A stretch of DNA of 32,705 nucleotides from Sedimentisphaerales bacterium (GTDB lineage: Bacteria; Planctomycetota; Phycisphaerae; Sedimentisphaerales; Anaerohalosphaeraceae): positions 1 through 32,705 of the forward strand of contig JAFGKL010000143.1 of assembly GCA_016928585.1 (NCBI GenBank). Reading direction: 5' to 3'. The notes under the pieces are model-generated. The model saw nothing but the letters and a program-made list of their open reading frames with translations. It was not told where the DNA came from and did not search any database. A program made the position numbers and the translations under genes. Below, in pieces: positions 9,069 to 19,325 of this stretch; position 1 is the stretch's first letter; each line of letters starts with the position of its first letter.

Positions 9069-9434
9069 TCATGGCAGCTTAGAAATACTTTTAATAGCGG
9101 AATCCAGATCGGGATAGGCCTTAAACAGCTTGTCAAGATTGGTAATCCTGAAAACCCTTGTAAGTCCCGGATCTATGCCGCTAATGGCGATCACACCATC
9201 GTTATCTCTAAGCTTTTTCCAAATATCAACAAGTACTCCAAGCATCAGCGAGGAAAAGAATTTTACACCGGTAAAATCAACGACTATTCGCTGTGGCTTT
9301 GATCTGTCAATAAAATCTCTAAGATGGGCAGCGATCTGCTCTATTTCAGGAACACCGGATATTGAAGAGATATTGAAAGTTACAATCGCAACATTGCTAT
9401 TTTGTTCGATATTGATTGCTTTTTCGCGATCCAT
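9069..9434 (-). CDS. STAS-domain protein (anti-sigma factor antagonist-like)
   Basis: SpoIIAA-like core: RIVVDFTGVKFFSSLMLGVLVDIWKKLRDNDGVIAISGIDPGLTRVFRITNLDKLF. Confidence 0.85.
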   Translation of the reverse strand: MDREKAINIEQNSNVAIVTFNISSISGVPEIEQIAAHLRDFIDRSKPQRIVVDFTGVKFFSSLMLGVLVDIWKKLRDNDGVIAISGIDPGLTRVFRITNLDKLFKAYPDLDSAIKSISKLP

Positions 9435-9457
9435 TAATATGTTTTCCTTATATCAGA

Positions 9458-10447
9458 TCATATCTCAAGACACTTCCAGCAAGCCGCAAGATGGTCAGTA
9501 TCCTCTGATCTTTTATCAAGAGATTGAGTTTCATGCGAGCATCGTTCTTCGGCAAAAGGACATCTCGGGTGAAACGGACAACCCGAAGGCGGATTTGCCG
9601 GACTGGGGACTTCGCCTTTCAAGATCATTCTTTTGGAAGACCTAGCTGGATCCGGCTGTGGTATAGCGCTGATCAAAGCTTTGGTGTAAGGATGCAGCGG
9701 GTTGCTATAAAGCTGTTGTCTGTCGGCATATTCGACGATCCTGCCGAGGTACATAACGGCAACAAAATCGCTTATATGTTCAACAACAGCAAGGTCGTGG
9801 GCAATAAATAAGTATGTAAGTCCAAATTCAGACTGAAGGTCTTCGAGTAAATTTATGATCTGTGACTGTATCGAAACATCAAGAGCACTAACCGCTTCGT
9901 CACACACAATAAACCTGGGATTGAGAGCCAATGCCCTTGCGATGCCGATACGCTGTCTTTGTCCGCCGGAAAATTCGTGAGGATATCTTGATACATGGTG
10001 CTGTGCAAGGCCGACTTTTTCGAGAAGTTCGGAAACAATTTGCTTTCTTTTTTTGCCGCGGGCAATTCCATGAACGGCAAGTGCCTCTCCTACGATATTC
10101 GCAACAGTCATTCGCGGATTAAGGGACCCGTAAGGATCCTGGAAAATCAGCTGCATTTGACTTCTCAGCTTTCTTACAGACGAAGAAGAAAGGGAAAAAA
10201 TATCCTGTCCTTCAAATTTAACAGAACCGTGTGTATGCGGAATAAGTTTAAGAATGGTTCTCCCAATAGTGGTTTTTCCGCAGCCGCTTTCGCCAACCAG
10301 GCCAAGCGTCTTGCCGGTGGGAATTTTAAAGCTTACGCCATCAACAGCCCTTACCTGACCAACGGTCTTCCTTAAAAGCCCCTTTCTTATTGGAAAGTAT
10401 GTTTTTAAGTCGTTAACTTCAACTAATATGTCATTGCTGTTTTGCAT
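9458..10447 (-). CDS. peptide ABC transporter ATP-binding protein (OppF/DppF type)
   Basis: Walker [12 protein letters not shown], signature [15 protein letters not shown], Walker [16 protein letters not shown]-terminal oligopeptide extension [15 protein letters not shown]. Confidence 0.95.
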   Translation of the reverse strand: MQNSNDILVEVNDLKTYFPIRKGLLRKTVGQVRAVDGVSFKIPTGKTLGLVGESGCGKTTIGRTILKLIPHTHGSVKFEGQDIFSLSSSSVRKLRSQMQLIFQDPYGSLNPRMTVANIVGEALAVHGIARGKKRKQIVSELLEKVGLAQHHVSRYPHEFSGGQRQRIGIARALALNPRFIVCDEAVSALDVSIQSQIINLLEDLQSEFGLTYLFIAHDLAVVEHISDFVAVMYLGRIVEYADRQQLYSNPLHPYTKALISAIPQPDPARSSKRMILKGEVPSPANPPSGCPFHPRCPFAEERCSHETQSLDKRSEDTDHLAACWKCLEI

Positions 10448-11468
10448 ATTTTTCCTGATAATCGTTAATTTCCTGCTGTGTCTGATAGCCCGGCGTAAAC
10501 CAGCATGCCGAGCATCTTGACGGTGTGACTTCTCTTAGTTCTGGTTCGACAGTTTTGCACCTGGGATCATTTACACCAAGAGGACATCTTGGATGGAACT
10601 TACAGCCGGTCGGGAATTTGAGAGGATCGGGAACGGATCCGCTAATGACCTCTAATCTTTCCTTTTTTTGGCCAAGCCTCGGTATCGAACGTAATAGACC
10701 TTTGGTATATGGGTGAAGAGGTTCCTTAAAGATCGAGTCCGCCGGGGCGGATTCTACGATCTTTGAAGCATACATGACAACAATATCGTCGGCATTTTCC
10801 GCAACAACGCCAAGATCATGGGTAATCAGCAGGACCGACATATTGTTTTTTTTCTGGAGGCCACCAAGAAGATCAAGTATCTGTGCCTGGATAGTAACGT
10901 CAAGTGCCGTCGTCGGTTCATCTGCAATGAGCAACGACGGGTTACAGCTTAGCGCCATAGCGATCATAACGCGCTGACGCATTCCGCCGCTTAATTGATG
11001 GGGGTATTCATTGGCCCTTCTTTCGGGATCAGAAATGCCAACCAGTCGAAGCATTTCGACCGCATAATCATGAGCCCGCTTACCCTTTAACGACAGGTGC
11101 AGTTCGACGACCTCGACGATCTGCTGACCAATGGTATAAACGGGATTTAAGCTTGTCATCGGCTCCTGAAAGATCATGGTGATATGATTGCCGCGGACGG
11201 CCCGTATTCTATTTTCAGAAACCTTTAAAAGATTCTTTCCTTTGAAGATGATCTGCCCTTTTGTTATTTCGCCGGGAGGGTCCGGGATCAGACGCAGAAT
11301 TGCTAAAGCAGTAACGCTCTTTCCACATCCGCTTTCGCCGACAACGGCAAGGGTTTTTCCTTTTTTGATATCATAACTTACTCCGCCAACAGCATTAACA
11401 TCGCCCTCATCGGTATGAAACGTTACATGCAAATCCTTTATGCTTAACAGCGTGCTATTATCTGTCAT
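10431..11468 (-). CDS. peptide ABC transporter ATP-binding protein (OppD/DppD type)
   Basis: [45 protein letters not shown]-terminal [11 protein letters not shown]. Overlaps oppC by 4 nt. Confidence 0.95.
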   Translation of the reverse strand: MTDNSTLLSIKDLHVTFHTDEGDVNAVGGVSYDIKKGKTLAVVGESGCGKSVTALAILRLIPDPPGEITKGQIIFKGKNLLKVSENRIRAVRGNHITMIFQEPMTSLNPVYTIGQQIVEVVELHLSLKGKRAHDYAVEMLRLVGISDPERRANEYPHQLSGGMRQRVMIAMALSCNPSLLIADEPTTALDVTIQAQILDLLGGLQKKNNMSVLLITHDLGVVAENADDIVVMYASKIVESAPADSIFKEPLHPYTKGLLRSIPRLGQKKERLEVISGSVPDPLKFPTGCKFHPRCPLGVNDPRCKTVEPELREVTPSRCSACWFTPGYQTQQEINDYQEKYAKQQ

Positions 11469-12529
11469 GCTGCCCTCCTTAACCGCGGATCAATGGCATC
11501 ACGCAGGGAATCGCCAACAAGATTATAAGAAAGCACAGCAAGAAAGATCGCTATACACGGCGGATAGACAAGATACGGAGCAACGCGAAGTGAATCGTAG
11601 GCCATCCTCAGGATATTTCCCCATGAAGGATATGGAGCCTGGACGCCAAACCCAAGCCAGCTTAGGCCGGATTCAACAAGAATGGCGCTTGCAATACCGA
11701 ATGTAATGCTGACAAGAACCGGTGCGAGCGAATTCGGCAGGATGTGACGGAACATGATCGACGGGTGAGAAATGCCAAGTGCCCTGGCCGCGATAACATA
11801 GTCCTGACCTTTTATTCGGATGAACTCGGCTCTTGTGTAGCGGGCAATAGATGTCCAGCGGGTCAGACCTATCACAATCATAACGTTCGTAATGCTCGGT
11901 TCGAGCCAGACCATTATGGCAAGGATCAGAAAAAAGACAGGAAAACAGACGATGATCTCGATTATTCGGCTGATAATAATGTCAACTTTTCCTCCGCAAT
12001 AGCCAGCAATGGCTCCAACACTTATGCCAATAACAGCAGCAATGCCCATAGATATAAAGCCTACCTTAACAGAAACCGAAGTTCCGTGGATCATCCTTGC
12101 CGCTACGTCCCTGCCAAGTTCGTCGGTACCAAGCCAATGCTCGGCAGAAGGCGGTGAAAAGAAATCCGAGGTTTGTTCATATTCACTGAACGGAATAAGT
12201 GGCCAGATGGCAAACTCCTCAGGATCAAGCTCTGCTTTTGCATCGAACTGAGGAAGGTTGAACGGCTTTGATTTGTTGATCCAGTGCGGGCCGGTACCGC
12301 GTTCCTGGAGAATCTCTATGATAGCCGGAAAATACAATTTGCCCTGATATTTACAAACAATGGGCTGGTCAGAAGCCAGCAAAGGGCTTAATACAGAGAC
12401 CAGCAGCATAAGAAAAACGAAATAGAGACCAAACATGCCCCAGCGATTTTTTCTCATCCTGCGCCAAACAACCGCCCAGAAGGCCTCGGAATGTTCTTTG
12501 ATATCATTGTTTTTGTTTTTTCTAGTCAT
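11465..12529 (-). CDS. peptide ABC transporter permease (OppC/DppC family, YejE-like insertion)
   Basis: LGTDELGRDVAARMIHGT and EAA-loop region YVIAARALGISHPSIMFRHILPNSLAPVLV. Start taken at MTRKNKNND (12529); the ORF track starts 6 codons earlier. Confidence 0.93.
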   Translation of the reverse strand: MTRKNKNNDIKEHSEAFWAVVWRRMRKNRWGMFGLYFVFLMLLVSVLSPLLASDQPIVCKYQGKLYFPAIIEILQERGTGPHWINKSKPFNLPQFDAKAELDPEEFAIWPLIPFSEYEQTSDFFSPPSAEHWLGTDELGRDVAARMIHGTSVSVKVGFISMGIAAVIGISVGAIAGYCGGKVDIIISRIIEIIVCFPVFFLILAIMVWLEPSITNVMIVIGLTRWTSIARYTRAEFIRIKGQDYVIAARALGISHPSIMFRHILPNSLAPVLVSITFGIASAILVESGLSWLGFGVQAPYPSWGNILRMAYDSLRVAPYLVYPPCIAIFLAVLSYNLVGDSLRDAIDPRLRRAA

Positions 12530-13502
12530 ACGAAACCCTCGGATCAACGAAGGGATAACTCAGATCGGCAAGAAGTGTTCCCAGCAGGACAAGGCAGGCA
12601 GTAATAAATGACAGTGCCATTATAGTCGGATAATCCCTGCTCATCATGCTCTCAAAAAACAGCCTTCCTAAGCCTGGCCAGTTAAACATAACTTCGAGGA
12701 TCACAGAGCCACCAATGATAGCAGGCAGCAGCATGCCCATAAGCGTTACAACAGGAATAAGAGAATTTCTAAAAGCATGCCGCATGATGACACTGGATTC
12801 CTTAAGGCCCTTCGCTCGCGCGGTACGCACATAGTCCTGACGCAGGACCTCAAGCATATTCTGGCGAATAAATCTCGAATAGTATGCCAAAGCTCCAAAA
12901 GTAAAACAGAAAGTGATAAGTATGTAATGCTTCGTGATATCGGCAGCTTGTCCCATGGTGGTAAGTTCATCGTAATTATCGCTGGTCATTCCCTGAAAAG
13001 GCAGCAGGTCCCACTTAATGCTAATGAAGAGTATCAAGGGAACCGCCATAACATAGCTTGGTATCGAATATAGCGCATAGAGGATGGTACTGGATGCCCT
13101 GTCGAACAGCCGGTCCTGCCTTACCGCAGAGTAGACCCCTATCGGGATGGAAATTGACAGACTGATCAGTAGTGAAAGGATAGCCAATGACATGGTAGGC
13201 CACAGCCTTTCCTTGATCTTGTCGATGACGGGCCGCTGATCGGTTGACATTGACGTGCCGAAGTCAAGCTTTACAAGCTTGCCGATCCAATTAAAATAGC
13301 GGACATGAATGGGTTTGTCCAGTCCGTAATACTCGCGGAGCTGTTCATAAACACGGATAGAAACTTCCGGATCCATTATGCTTTGGGTTTGGAACTGGGC
13401 AGGATCACCGGGGGCAAGATTTATGATAACAAAGGTAACAAGGGTTATCCCTATAAGGGTCGGAATTACGAGCAATAATCTTCTTATGATGTAATTAAAC
13501 AT
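12522..13502 (-). CDS. peptide ABC transporter permease (OppB/DppB family)
   Basis: MFNYIIRRLLLVIPTLIGITLVTFVIINLAPGDPA; EAA-loop YVRTARAKGLKESSVIMRHAFRNSLIPVVT. Confidence 0.95.
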   Translation of the reverse strand: MFNYIIRRLLLVIPTLIGITLVTFVIINLAPGDPAQFQTQSIMDPEVSIRVYEQLREYYGLDKPIHVRYFNWIGKLVKLDFGTSMSTDQRPVIDKIKERLWPTMSLAILSLLISLSISIPIGVYSAVRQDRLFDRASSTILYALYSIPSYVMAVPLILFISIKWDLLPFQGMTSDNYDELTTMGQAADITKHYILITFCFTFGALAYYSRFIRQNMLEVLRQDYVRTARAKGLKESSVIMRHAFRNSLIPVVTLMGMLLPAIIGGSVILEVMFNWPGLGRLFFESMMSRDYPTIMALSFITACLVLLGTLLADLSYPFVDPRVSYD

Positions 13503-13518
13503 AAAATATCAAACCAAA

Positions 13519-15297
13519 TCATGGTTTCATTTCAACGGGGCCTTTTGATGAAGCTTTTGGGACCCACCAGCCATAAAAACCCGGGTCAAAACTGAATATC
13601 CCTCTCGGGCTAAATTGAATGCCGCGGATGCTCTTGTTTATCGCGGAAAGAATTGGCTCATTATATACCCAAGTGTATGGTTGATCTTCGTATATTATCT
13701 TGTGAATTTCCTGATATATTTTTTTCCGCTTCTCAAAATCGAATTCTCTTCTGCCAAGCACAAAAAGCTCATCAACCCGCGAATTGGAATAGCCGCCGTA
13801 GTTTCGCCCGACTTCATATTCCTCAGTTCTCCACAGGTTCCAACTGGTATCAGGATCGGTACCCGTCCCCCACATTGCAGTTTCAGCCTGAAACTCATGT
13901 CCGCGAATTTTTTCAATGAAAGAAGACCATTCTATGGTACGTGTTTTCATGTCGACACCTATTTTTTTTAGGTCCTGCTGAAAAATAGCCGCCATTTGCG
14001 GAGCTGTCCTAGAACCCTGCGGCATAAGAAGTGTAAACTCAAAACGTATTTTTTCCCCGCCAACTTGTTTATATCTCCATCCATCATCGGGGTTGACAAG
14101 CCAGCCGGCCTGATCAAGATATTCCTTCGATTTTTCAAGATCATATTCTACTGGCTGAACTTCGGGATTATACATCCATGAATCAGGATGAAATTCTCCG
14201 ACTGACCGGGTTGCGAGATTGTAAAGCACCTTATCAAGAAACAGCGGTATATTAAGAGCATGACTCATCGCATAACGAACGCGTTTATCGGCAAAGAATG
14301 GGTTTGAGCCATCCATGTTCCAGCCAATGTATGCAAAAAGCCATTGAATTCCCCAGAGCTTGTGGGCGATTTTTTTAAAAGATTCGGTATCTGTTTCGCG
14401 GGTAAACTGCTGCGCGGTAAGACGCTCGACAACATCGATCTGTCCCTTTTCAAATGACAGCAAGCTCATATTACGATCGGGTATGATCTTAAAAATAATA
14501 CGTTTGAAATAAGGCTTTTTACCCTTGTAATCTTCCCATCTTTCGACAACGACCTTGTCATTCTCTTTCCATTCAATGATCTTATACGGCCCGGAGCCAA
14601 CAGGTAAACGTGCCTGCTTGATATAGTAGTCGCCGGTTTTCAGGTCTGGATATTTTTCTTTTTCTTTCTCAAATATATGTTTTGGAATAATGGGGAATAA
14701 AAGATTCCATTTTCTTGTAGCAAGTGGTTCGGATTGAACGAACTTTACCGTATAATCGTCCAGGGCAACACACTCGGTAATTTTGTCTGTTCCGGGCTTT
14801 TGAGCAGGACAAGGAACCCGCGGATCAATTATCTGCGACCACGAATAAACCACATCGTGAGCTGTCCAGGGATAGCCATCCTGCCATGTATAGCCGGGTT
14901 TGATCTTCACAATAAAAGTTGTATGATCGTCTGACTCCTCAAAAGACTCTACCAGCTCTTTATTTATAAACCACTTCAAATCCTTATCGAAACTGAACAT
15001 GCCGTCATAGAGGACACCAGAAACGACAACTTCGTTATGCGTAGAAAGAAAGATTGGGTTAAGCGTATTTGGGTTTCCATCGAGTTGCAGATGAAGCGTC
15101 TGGTCGTTATCGATCTCGGACAGGTCATCGGGGGCCTTTTCAAAAACAAAAGGCGGATTGACCAAAGGATCCTTTGAAGGGTCATAAGACATACCGGATG
15201 AGGACGATCCCGGTATTGGTTTTTTACAGCCGGCAACGGAAAGTATAATTATTGATGCAATGATTAATGAAACCAGCAGTCCTTTTCTAATGATCAT
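13519..15297 (-). CDS. peptide ABC transporter substrate-binding protein (SBP family 5), lipoprotein
   Basis: Lipobox-like LSVAGC after a hydrophobic leader; DGNPNTLNPIF..., YTWQDGYPWTAHDVVYSW, SGPYKIIEWKENDKVVVER, YAMSHALNIPLFLDKV. SD GGAGG upstream. Confidence 0.94.
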   Translation of the reverse strand: MIIRKGLLVSLIIASIIILSVAGCKKPIPGSSSSGMSYDPSKDPLVNPPFVFEKAPDDLSEIDNDQTLHLQLDGNPNTLNPIFLSTHNEVVVSGVLYDGMFSFDKDLKWFINKELVESFEESDDHTTFIVKIKPGYTWQDGYPWTAHDVVYSWSQIIDPRVPCPAQKPGTDKITECVALDDYTVKFVQSEPLATRKWNLLFPIIPKHIFEKEKEKYPDLKTGDYYIKQARLPVGSGPYKIIEWKENDKVVVERWEDYKGKKPYFKRIIFKIIPDRNMSLLSFEKGQIDVVERLTAQQFTRETDTESFKKIAHKLWGIQWLFAYIGWNMDGSNPFFADKRVRYAMSHALNIPLFLDKVLYNLATRSVGEFHPDSWMYNPEVQPVEYDLEKSKEYLDQAGWLVNPDDGWRYKQVGGEKIRFEFTLLMPQGSRTAPQMAAIFQQDLKKIGVDMKTRTIEWSSFIEKIRGHEFQAETAMWGTGTDPDTSWNLWRTEEYEVGRNYGGYSNSRVDELFVLGRREFDFEKRKKIYQEIHKIIYEDQPYTWVYNEPILSAINKSIRGIQFSPRGIFSFDPGFYGWWVPKASSKGPVEMKP

Positions 15298-15384
15298 TTT
15301 ATCAAACCTCCAATGTTTGACATTATGGACAAGAATTCTAAATGATGCTACTTTTAATCCATTAATAATTTGATTATGTTCAAC

Positions 15385-16518
15385 CTATTCTATAGCTTCC
15401 GGATCGGGAAGTGTCTTAGGTGCATTAATCGCCCTTCCGGTAGAGTTCTTTCCATAGTCATAATCAATCTTCCTAGCCAGTTCCCCGGTAAGTGAAGCAG
15501 TCCCAAGAAGCATGTCATGCTCTCTTTTTAAAGTGTTTAAGCTTTTCTTTTCAATCGCCCTTTTAATTGAAACTTGAGGCTTTTCCAATAGTTTACCAAG
15601 TATCTCTTGTTCAACCTCAACCATAACCGAAACAAGGTCGTTTTGTTGAGTTTCGCTCAAGAAATCTTTTCCTATGATATACCGCTGTATAACATAAGAA
15701 TAAAGCTGGGCAAAACTTCTGACCATTTCTGTTCTTTGCTCTTTCCTCGTTTCAGTAAGTATCTCCGTTCCTATCGCTACCAGCAATTTGCCGTCCATAA
15801 GCTCACGTGAAACATTCCACGATTCATAGGATTCAATTCTTTTTTCAGCTATATCAAGGAGAAGTTGGATCGATTGTGGTGATATCAGTTGGCCGAGAAA
15901 CTTGACAATCTGTTCGTTAATTGCAGAACTTTTTTCCTCTTCAACAACTTTTTCAAGGGCATTAATAACCTTTTCAGCCAGAACTTCATCAGGCATGATT
16001 TCGGAATTAATTCTGCCGGCAATAGCGGGGCTTGTAATGGCCTTCACTGCCCAATATCTTATAACAGTATCCTGTGAATCAATCCTTTCAAAAGCAAAAT
16101 CAACAAGTTCTGGGCTGTCTATCTGAGCCGCAAGAATAAAAAGATTCATATTGATATTTTTTTTATGTTCACTGTTGTCCCAGTTTTTGATCTCATTGAA
16201 AGCAAAATTAAGGCTTTTTTTTGCGGATTGGGTAAAACCATTATAGTAATCATTAGCATTAACCTCAGGTTTTTTAGCAAGAATAAGTGTTTTGATCCTG
16301 AATATCTCTTTGGGATCTTCTGCCAGTAACAATTCTTCTATAGCTTCAGCCCAGAAATCATTAATAATCTGGTTGTCGTCAGAATCAAGCAACTGGCCTT
16401 CAAGAGATTTCTGGTAAACTTCATCGATCATCTCGGTATCGATGGCGTAGAGGGTTAAAGAACAAACAAGAAGAGTGGATAGAAACACGATGTGGAAAGG
16501 TGCTTTTTTATTGAACAT
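15385..16518 (-). CDS. secreted hypothetical alpha-helical protein, possibly HEAT-like
   Basis: Signal peptide-like MFNKKAPFHIVFLSTLLVCSLTLYA; repeated helices such as VIRYWAVKAITSPAIAGRINSEIMPDEVLAEKVINALEKV. No firm family. Confidence 0.6.
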   Translation of the reverse strand: MFNKKAPFHIVFLSTLLVCSLTLYAIDTEMIDEVYQKSLEGQLLDSDDNQIINDFWAEAIEELLLAEDPKEIFRIKTLILAKKPEVNANDYYNGFTQSAKKSLNFAFNEIKNWDNSEHKKNINMNLFILAAQIDSPELVDFAFERIDSQDTVIRYWAVKAITSPAIAGRINSEIMPDEVLAEKVINALEKVVEEEKSSAINEQIVKFLGQLISPQSIQLLLDIAEKRIESYESWNVSRELMDGKLLVAIGTEILTETRKEQRTEMVRSFAQLYSYVIQRYIIGKDFLSETQQNDLVSVMVEVEQEILGKLLEKPQVSIKRAIEKKSLNTLKREHDMLLGTASLTGELARKIDYDYGKNSTGRAINAPKTLPDPEAIE

Positions 16519-16700
16519 CAGCTAAAAGATCCTTATTGCAACTTTATTAATCAAAAACAAGACTATCAGAAAAGAGTACCCCACTAATGGCCCCTTGTCA
16601 AGCCAAAACGTACCATTTGAGGGATTATAAGGCCATTATATATAATTATTTGGCCGATCTTTGTTCTAAATCTATGTAAAAATAATATCGACAACTTGAG

Positions 16701-16725
16701 TGATAACATTCGGCAAAAGTTATCA
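16701..16725. repeat. inverted repeat TGATAAC-N11-GTTATCA, possible operator or small hairpin
   Basis: Perfect 7-bp arms at 16701-16707 and 16719-16725 in the divergent intergenic region. Confidence 0.45.
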
Positions 16726-16889
16726 TATCTAATCACAAATTTCGCACGGGAGTGGTCAATGGGGTGATTTTTGCCGATATGGATATAGAAATAATCTTTT
16801 TTGTTCGATATCGCGGCTTTTCAGTACCGATAGAAACCTAACTAATATGGGTTTTAAGGCCTATTTCAATATAAAGCAGTGAAAATAGC

Positions 16890-16919
16890 TTGGCAGAAGA
16901 ACGCTGTTTTTTGTATAAT
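16890..16919 (+). promoter_or_regulatory. putative sigma70-type promoter for the DUF547 gene
   Basis: TTGGCA (16890-16895), 18-bp spacer, TATAAT (16914-16919), 23 bp upstream of the ORF start. Confidence 0.6.
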
Positions 16920-16942
16920 ATTACTGTCGTAATTTACAATGA

Positions 16943-17914
16943 ATGAACACAGTTGACAAAAAAGCATTATTAATGAAGCAAAAAAAAACATTAGCAATCT
17001 TAATCCTCTTATTCGCATTATCAAGCATCAATGAAGGCTATGCAGCCGGTAACGATCCTAATATGCCGACAGTAAAAGCGCCCGAGCAACCATATAGCAA
17101 TTCGGAGACAGATGAGGAAGAAAACGGGGACCTTGAAAATCCGAAGATCGTTAAGGACTCGATCCTTAAAAATTACGGCACGATACTTAAAAAATACGTC
17201 GATAAGGAAGGTTGTGTAGATTACAGAAATCTACGTAAAAAACGGGCAGAACTGCTTCCCATATTAAGGGAACTTAAGCAGTTGCACCCTGCGGAAATGT
17301 TGTCATGGAGCAAAGAAGAAAAGATCGCCTTTTGGATAAATACACACAATATCTTCACGATCAAATTGGTGATAGACAATTATCCCATCAAACCAAAATG
17401 GTATATGATAATCTTTCCTGATAACAGCATAATTCATATACCCGGAGGAAGAAACAAGAAATATTTTGAAGTGATGGGGCTCGAGTACACACTGGAGGAA
17501 ATAGAGAAAGAGGCCCTGATGAATCGTTTTAAAGAGCCTTTAATAGCCTTTGGCCTTTCATATGCGACTATGGGCGGGGCATATCTTCTAGATGAGCCCT
17601 ACACATCGAAAAAGCTTTACAATCAGCTCAAAAATCAAGCAAGAAAGATGTTGAGTGACAAACGGGGCATAAGAATAGACCAGGAAAACAATGTGGTTTA
17701 TCTGACAGATATATTTAATTGGTACGAAGAGCAATTCATCGAAAAATACGGGGCAATAAAGAGGTTTCGAGACAAAGAACCTAATATCCGGTCATACCTT
17801 AACTTTATACTGGAATTTGCTCCTAAGGAAACTGTCAATTACCTGACAACTAAGGAATACACCGTAAAATTTCAGAATTATGACTGGCTTCTAAACGAAC
17901 AAACAAAAAACTGA
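16943..17914 (+). CDS. divergent DUF547 domain protein, predicted exported
   Basis: DUF547-like [28 protein letters not shown]..., [39 protein letters not shown]. Signal peptide-like [24 protein letters not shown], so the start may be Met11 (16973). Confidence 0.82.
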   Translation: MNTVDKKALLMKQKKTLAILILLFALSSINEGYAAGNDPNMPTVKAPEQPYSNSETDEEENGDLENPKIVKDSILKNYGTILKKYVDKEGCVDYRNLRKKRAELLPILRELKQLHPAEMLSWSKEEKIAFWINTHNIFTIKLVIDNYPIKPKWYMIIFPDNSIIHIPGGRNKKYFEVMGLEYTLEEIEKEALMNRFKEPLIAFGLSYATMGGAYLLDEPYTSKKLYNQLKNQARKMLSDKRGIRIDQENNVVYLTDIFNWYEEQFIEKYGAIKRFRDKEPNIRSYLNFILEFAPKETVNYLTTKEYTVKFQNYDWLLNEQTKN

Positions 17915-17959
17915 TATATCCCCGATTTAGCCTTTTTTTGCAAATCGAAATGTTACTGA

Positions 17960-17988
17960 TTGACTATCTGAAGATAAATTGCTATATT
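17960..17988 (+). promoter_or_regulatory. putative sigma70-type promoter for metK
   Basis: TTGACT (17960-17965), 17-bp spacer, TATATT (17983-17988), 45 bp upstream of the metK ATG. Confidence 0.65.
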
Positions 17989-18033
17989 CCCATTTTGCTT
18001 GACAATTACATCCAAATAATTAGGAGACAAGGG

Positions 18034-19248
18034 ATGCCAAAAAAAGCTGTAAAGAAAAAAGGGAAATCTTCAAATAGCTACCTTTTTACAAGCGAATCTG
18101 TAACTATGGGACACCCGGACAAAGTTGCTGATCAGATTTCTGATGCAATCCTTGATGCAATGTTAGCTCAGGACCCAAACAGCAGAGTTGCGTGTGAAAC
18201 TATGGTAACAACCGGCCTTGTTGTAATAGCCGGAGAGATCACCACAAAAGGTTATGTCGATATACCTGACGTCGTTCGTAAAACTATTAAGGAAATCGGT
18301 TACACAGACCCTCATATGGGGTTTGACTACGAGAACTGTGCGGTTGTCGTAAGCATTGACAGGCAAAGCCCGGATATCTCTCAGGGCGTTACCGAGGGTT
18401 CGGGGCTGCATAAAGAACAGGGAGCCGGAGACCAGGGTTTAATGTTTGGCTATGCATGCAAAGAGACCCCGGCACTTATGCCGCTTCCGATATATCTTGC
18501 ACACCAGTTAACTGACCAGCTTTCCAAAGTAAGACAAAGCAACAAACTCAAATGGGTAAGACCGGACGGGAAGAGTCAGGTTACGGTGGAATATGACGAA
18601 AAAGGCAAGCCGAAAAGAATTCACACTGTTGTTATATCGACACAGCACGAGCCCAAAGTAACGTATGCAACATTGAGAAAAGAGATCATTAGCAAGGTTA
18701 TAATGCCTGTTCTGCCGAAAAAATTTGTTGATAATAAAATGATAATCCATGTAAACCCGACAGGTAAATTTGTAATTGGCGGCCCCAAAGGTGATTGCGG
18801 CCTGACGGGAAGAAAGATCATCGTTGACACCTACGGCGGTCGGGGAAGCCATGGCGGCGGTGCTTTCAGCGGCAAGGACCCTTCAAAAGTCGACAGAACG
18901 GCAAGCTACATGGCAAGATATGTTGCTAAGAATTTGGTCGCAGCGGGATTGTGCGATGCTTGTGAGGTTCAGCTTGCTTATGCGATCGGAGTCGCAAAGC
19001 CTCTGTCAGTGTTGGTGGACTGCGAAGGCACTGCTAAGGTAGATGAAAGATTGATAGAAAAGATCGTCAAAGACGTTTTCCCTCTCACCCCAAAAGCTAT
19101 GATCAACCACCTAAAGTTAAAAAAACCGATCTACCAGGAAACAGCAAGAAACGGACATTTTGGACGCAAGAAATTTACCTGGGAACACACGGACATGGCA
19201 AACAAGCTTCGAAAAGCAGCAGGTCTGCCGGCCAAATGTAAAAAATAA
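18034..19248 (+). CDS. metK: S-adenosylmethionine synthase
   Basis: [57 protein letters not shown]. Start at [11 protein letters not shown] with AGGAG about 10 nt upstream; the ORF track extension to 17938 is unlikely. Confidence 0.97.
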   Translation: MPKKAVKKKGKSSNSYLFTSESVTMGHPDKVADQISDAILDAMLAQDPNSRVACETMVTTGLVVIAGEITTKGYVDIPDVVRKTIKEIGYTDPHMGFDYENCAVVVSIDRQSPDISQGVTEGSGLHKEQGAGDQGLMFGYACKETPALMPLPIYLAHQLTDQLSKVRQSNKLKWVRPDGKSQVTVEYDEKGKPKRIHTVVISTQHEPKVTYATLRKEIISKVIMPVLPKKFVDNKMIIHVNPTGKFVIGGPKGDCGLTGRKIIVDTYGGRGSHGGGAFSGKDPSKVDRTASYMARYVAKNLVAAGLCDACEVQLAYAIGVAKPLSVLVDCEGTAKVDERLIEKIVKDVFPLTPKAMINHLKLKKPIYQETARNGHFGRKKFTWEHTDMANKLRKAAGLPAKCKK

Positions 19249-19272
19249 ATAATGAAACAGGCTAATGAAAAG

Positions 19273-19304
19273 AAAAAGCCCAGCCTGACCGGCTGGGCTT
19301 TTTT
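19273..19304. terminator. bidirectional rho-independent terminator between convergent metK and purH
   Basis: AAAAAGCCCAGCC-TGACC-GGCTGGGCTTTTTT: GC-rich stem with 5-nt loop, T-tract on one side and A-tract on the other. Confidence 0.92.
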
Positions 19305-19325
19305 ATTACCCTATTCCTAATGGCA

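Noticed and set aside
17915-18033. Possible SAM riboswitch upstream of metK
   Set aside because: The 119-bp leader is short, and a simple promoter plus SD explains it; no SAM riboswitch motif recognised.
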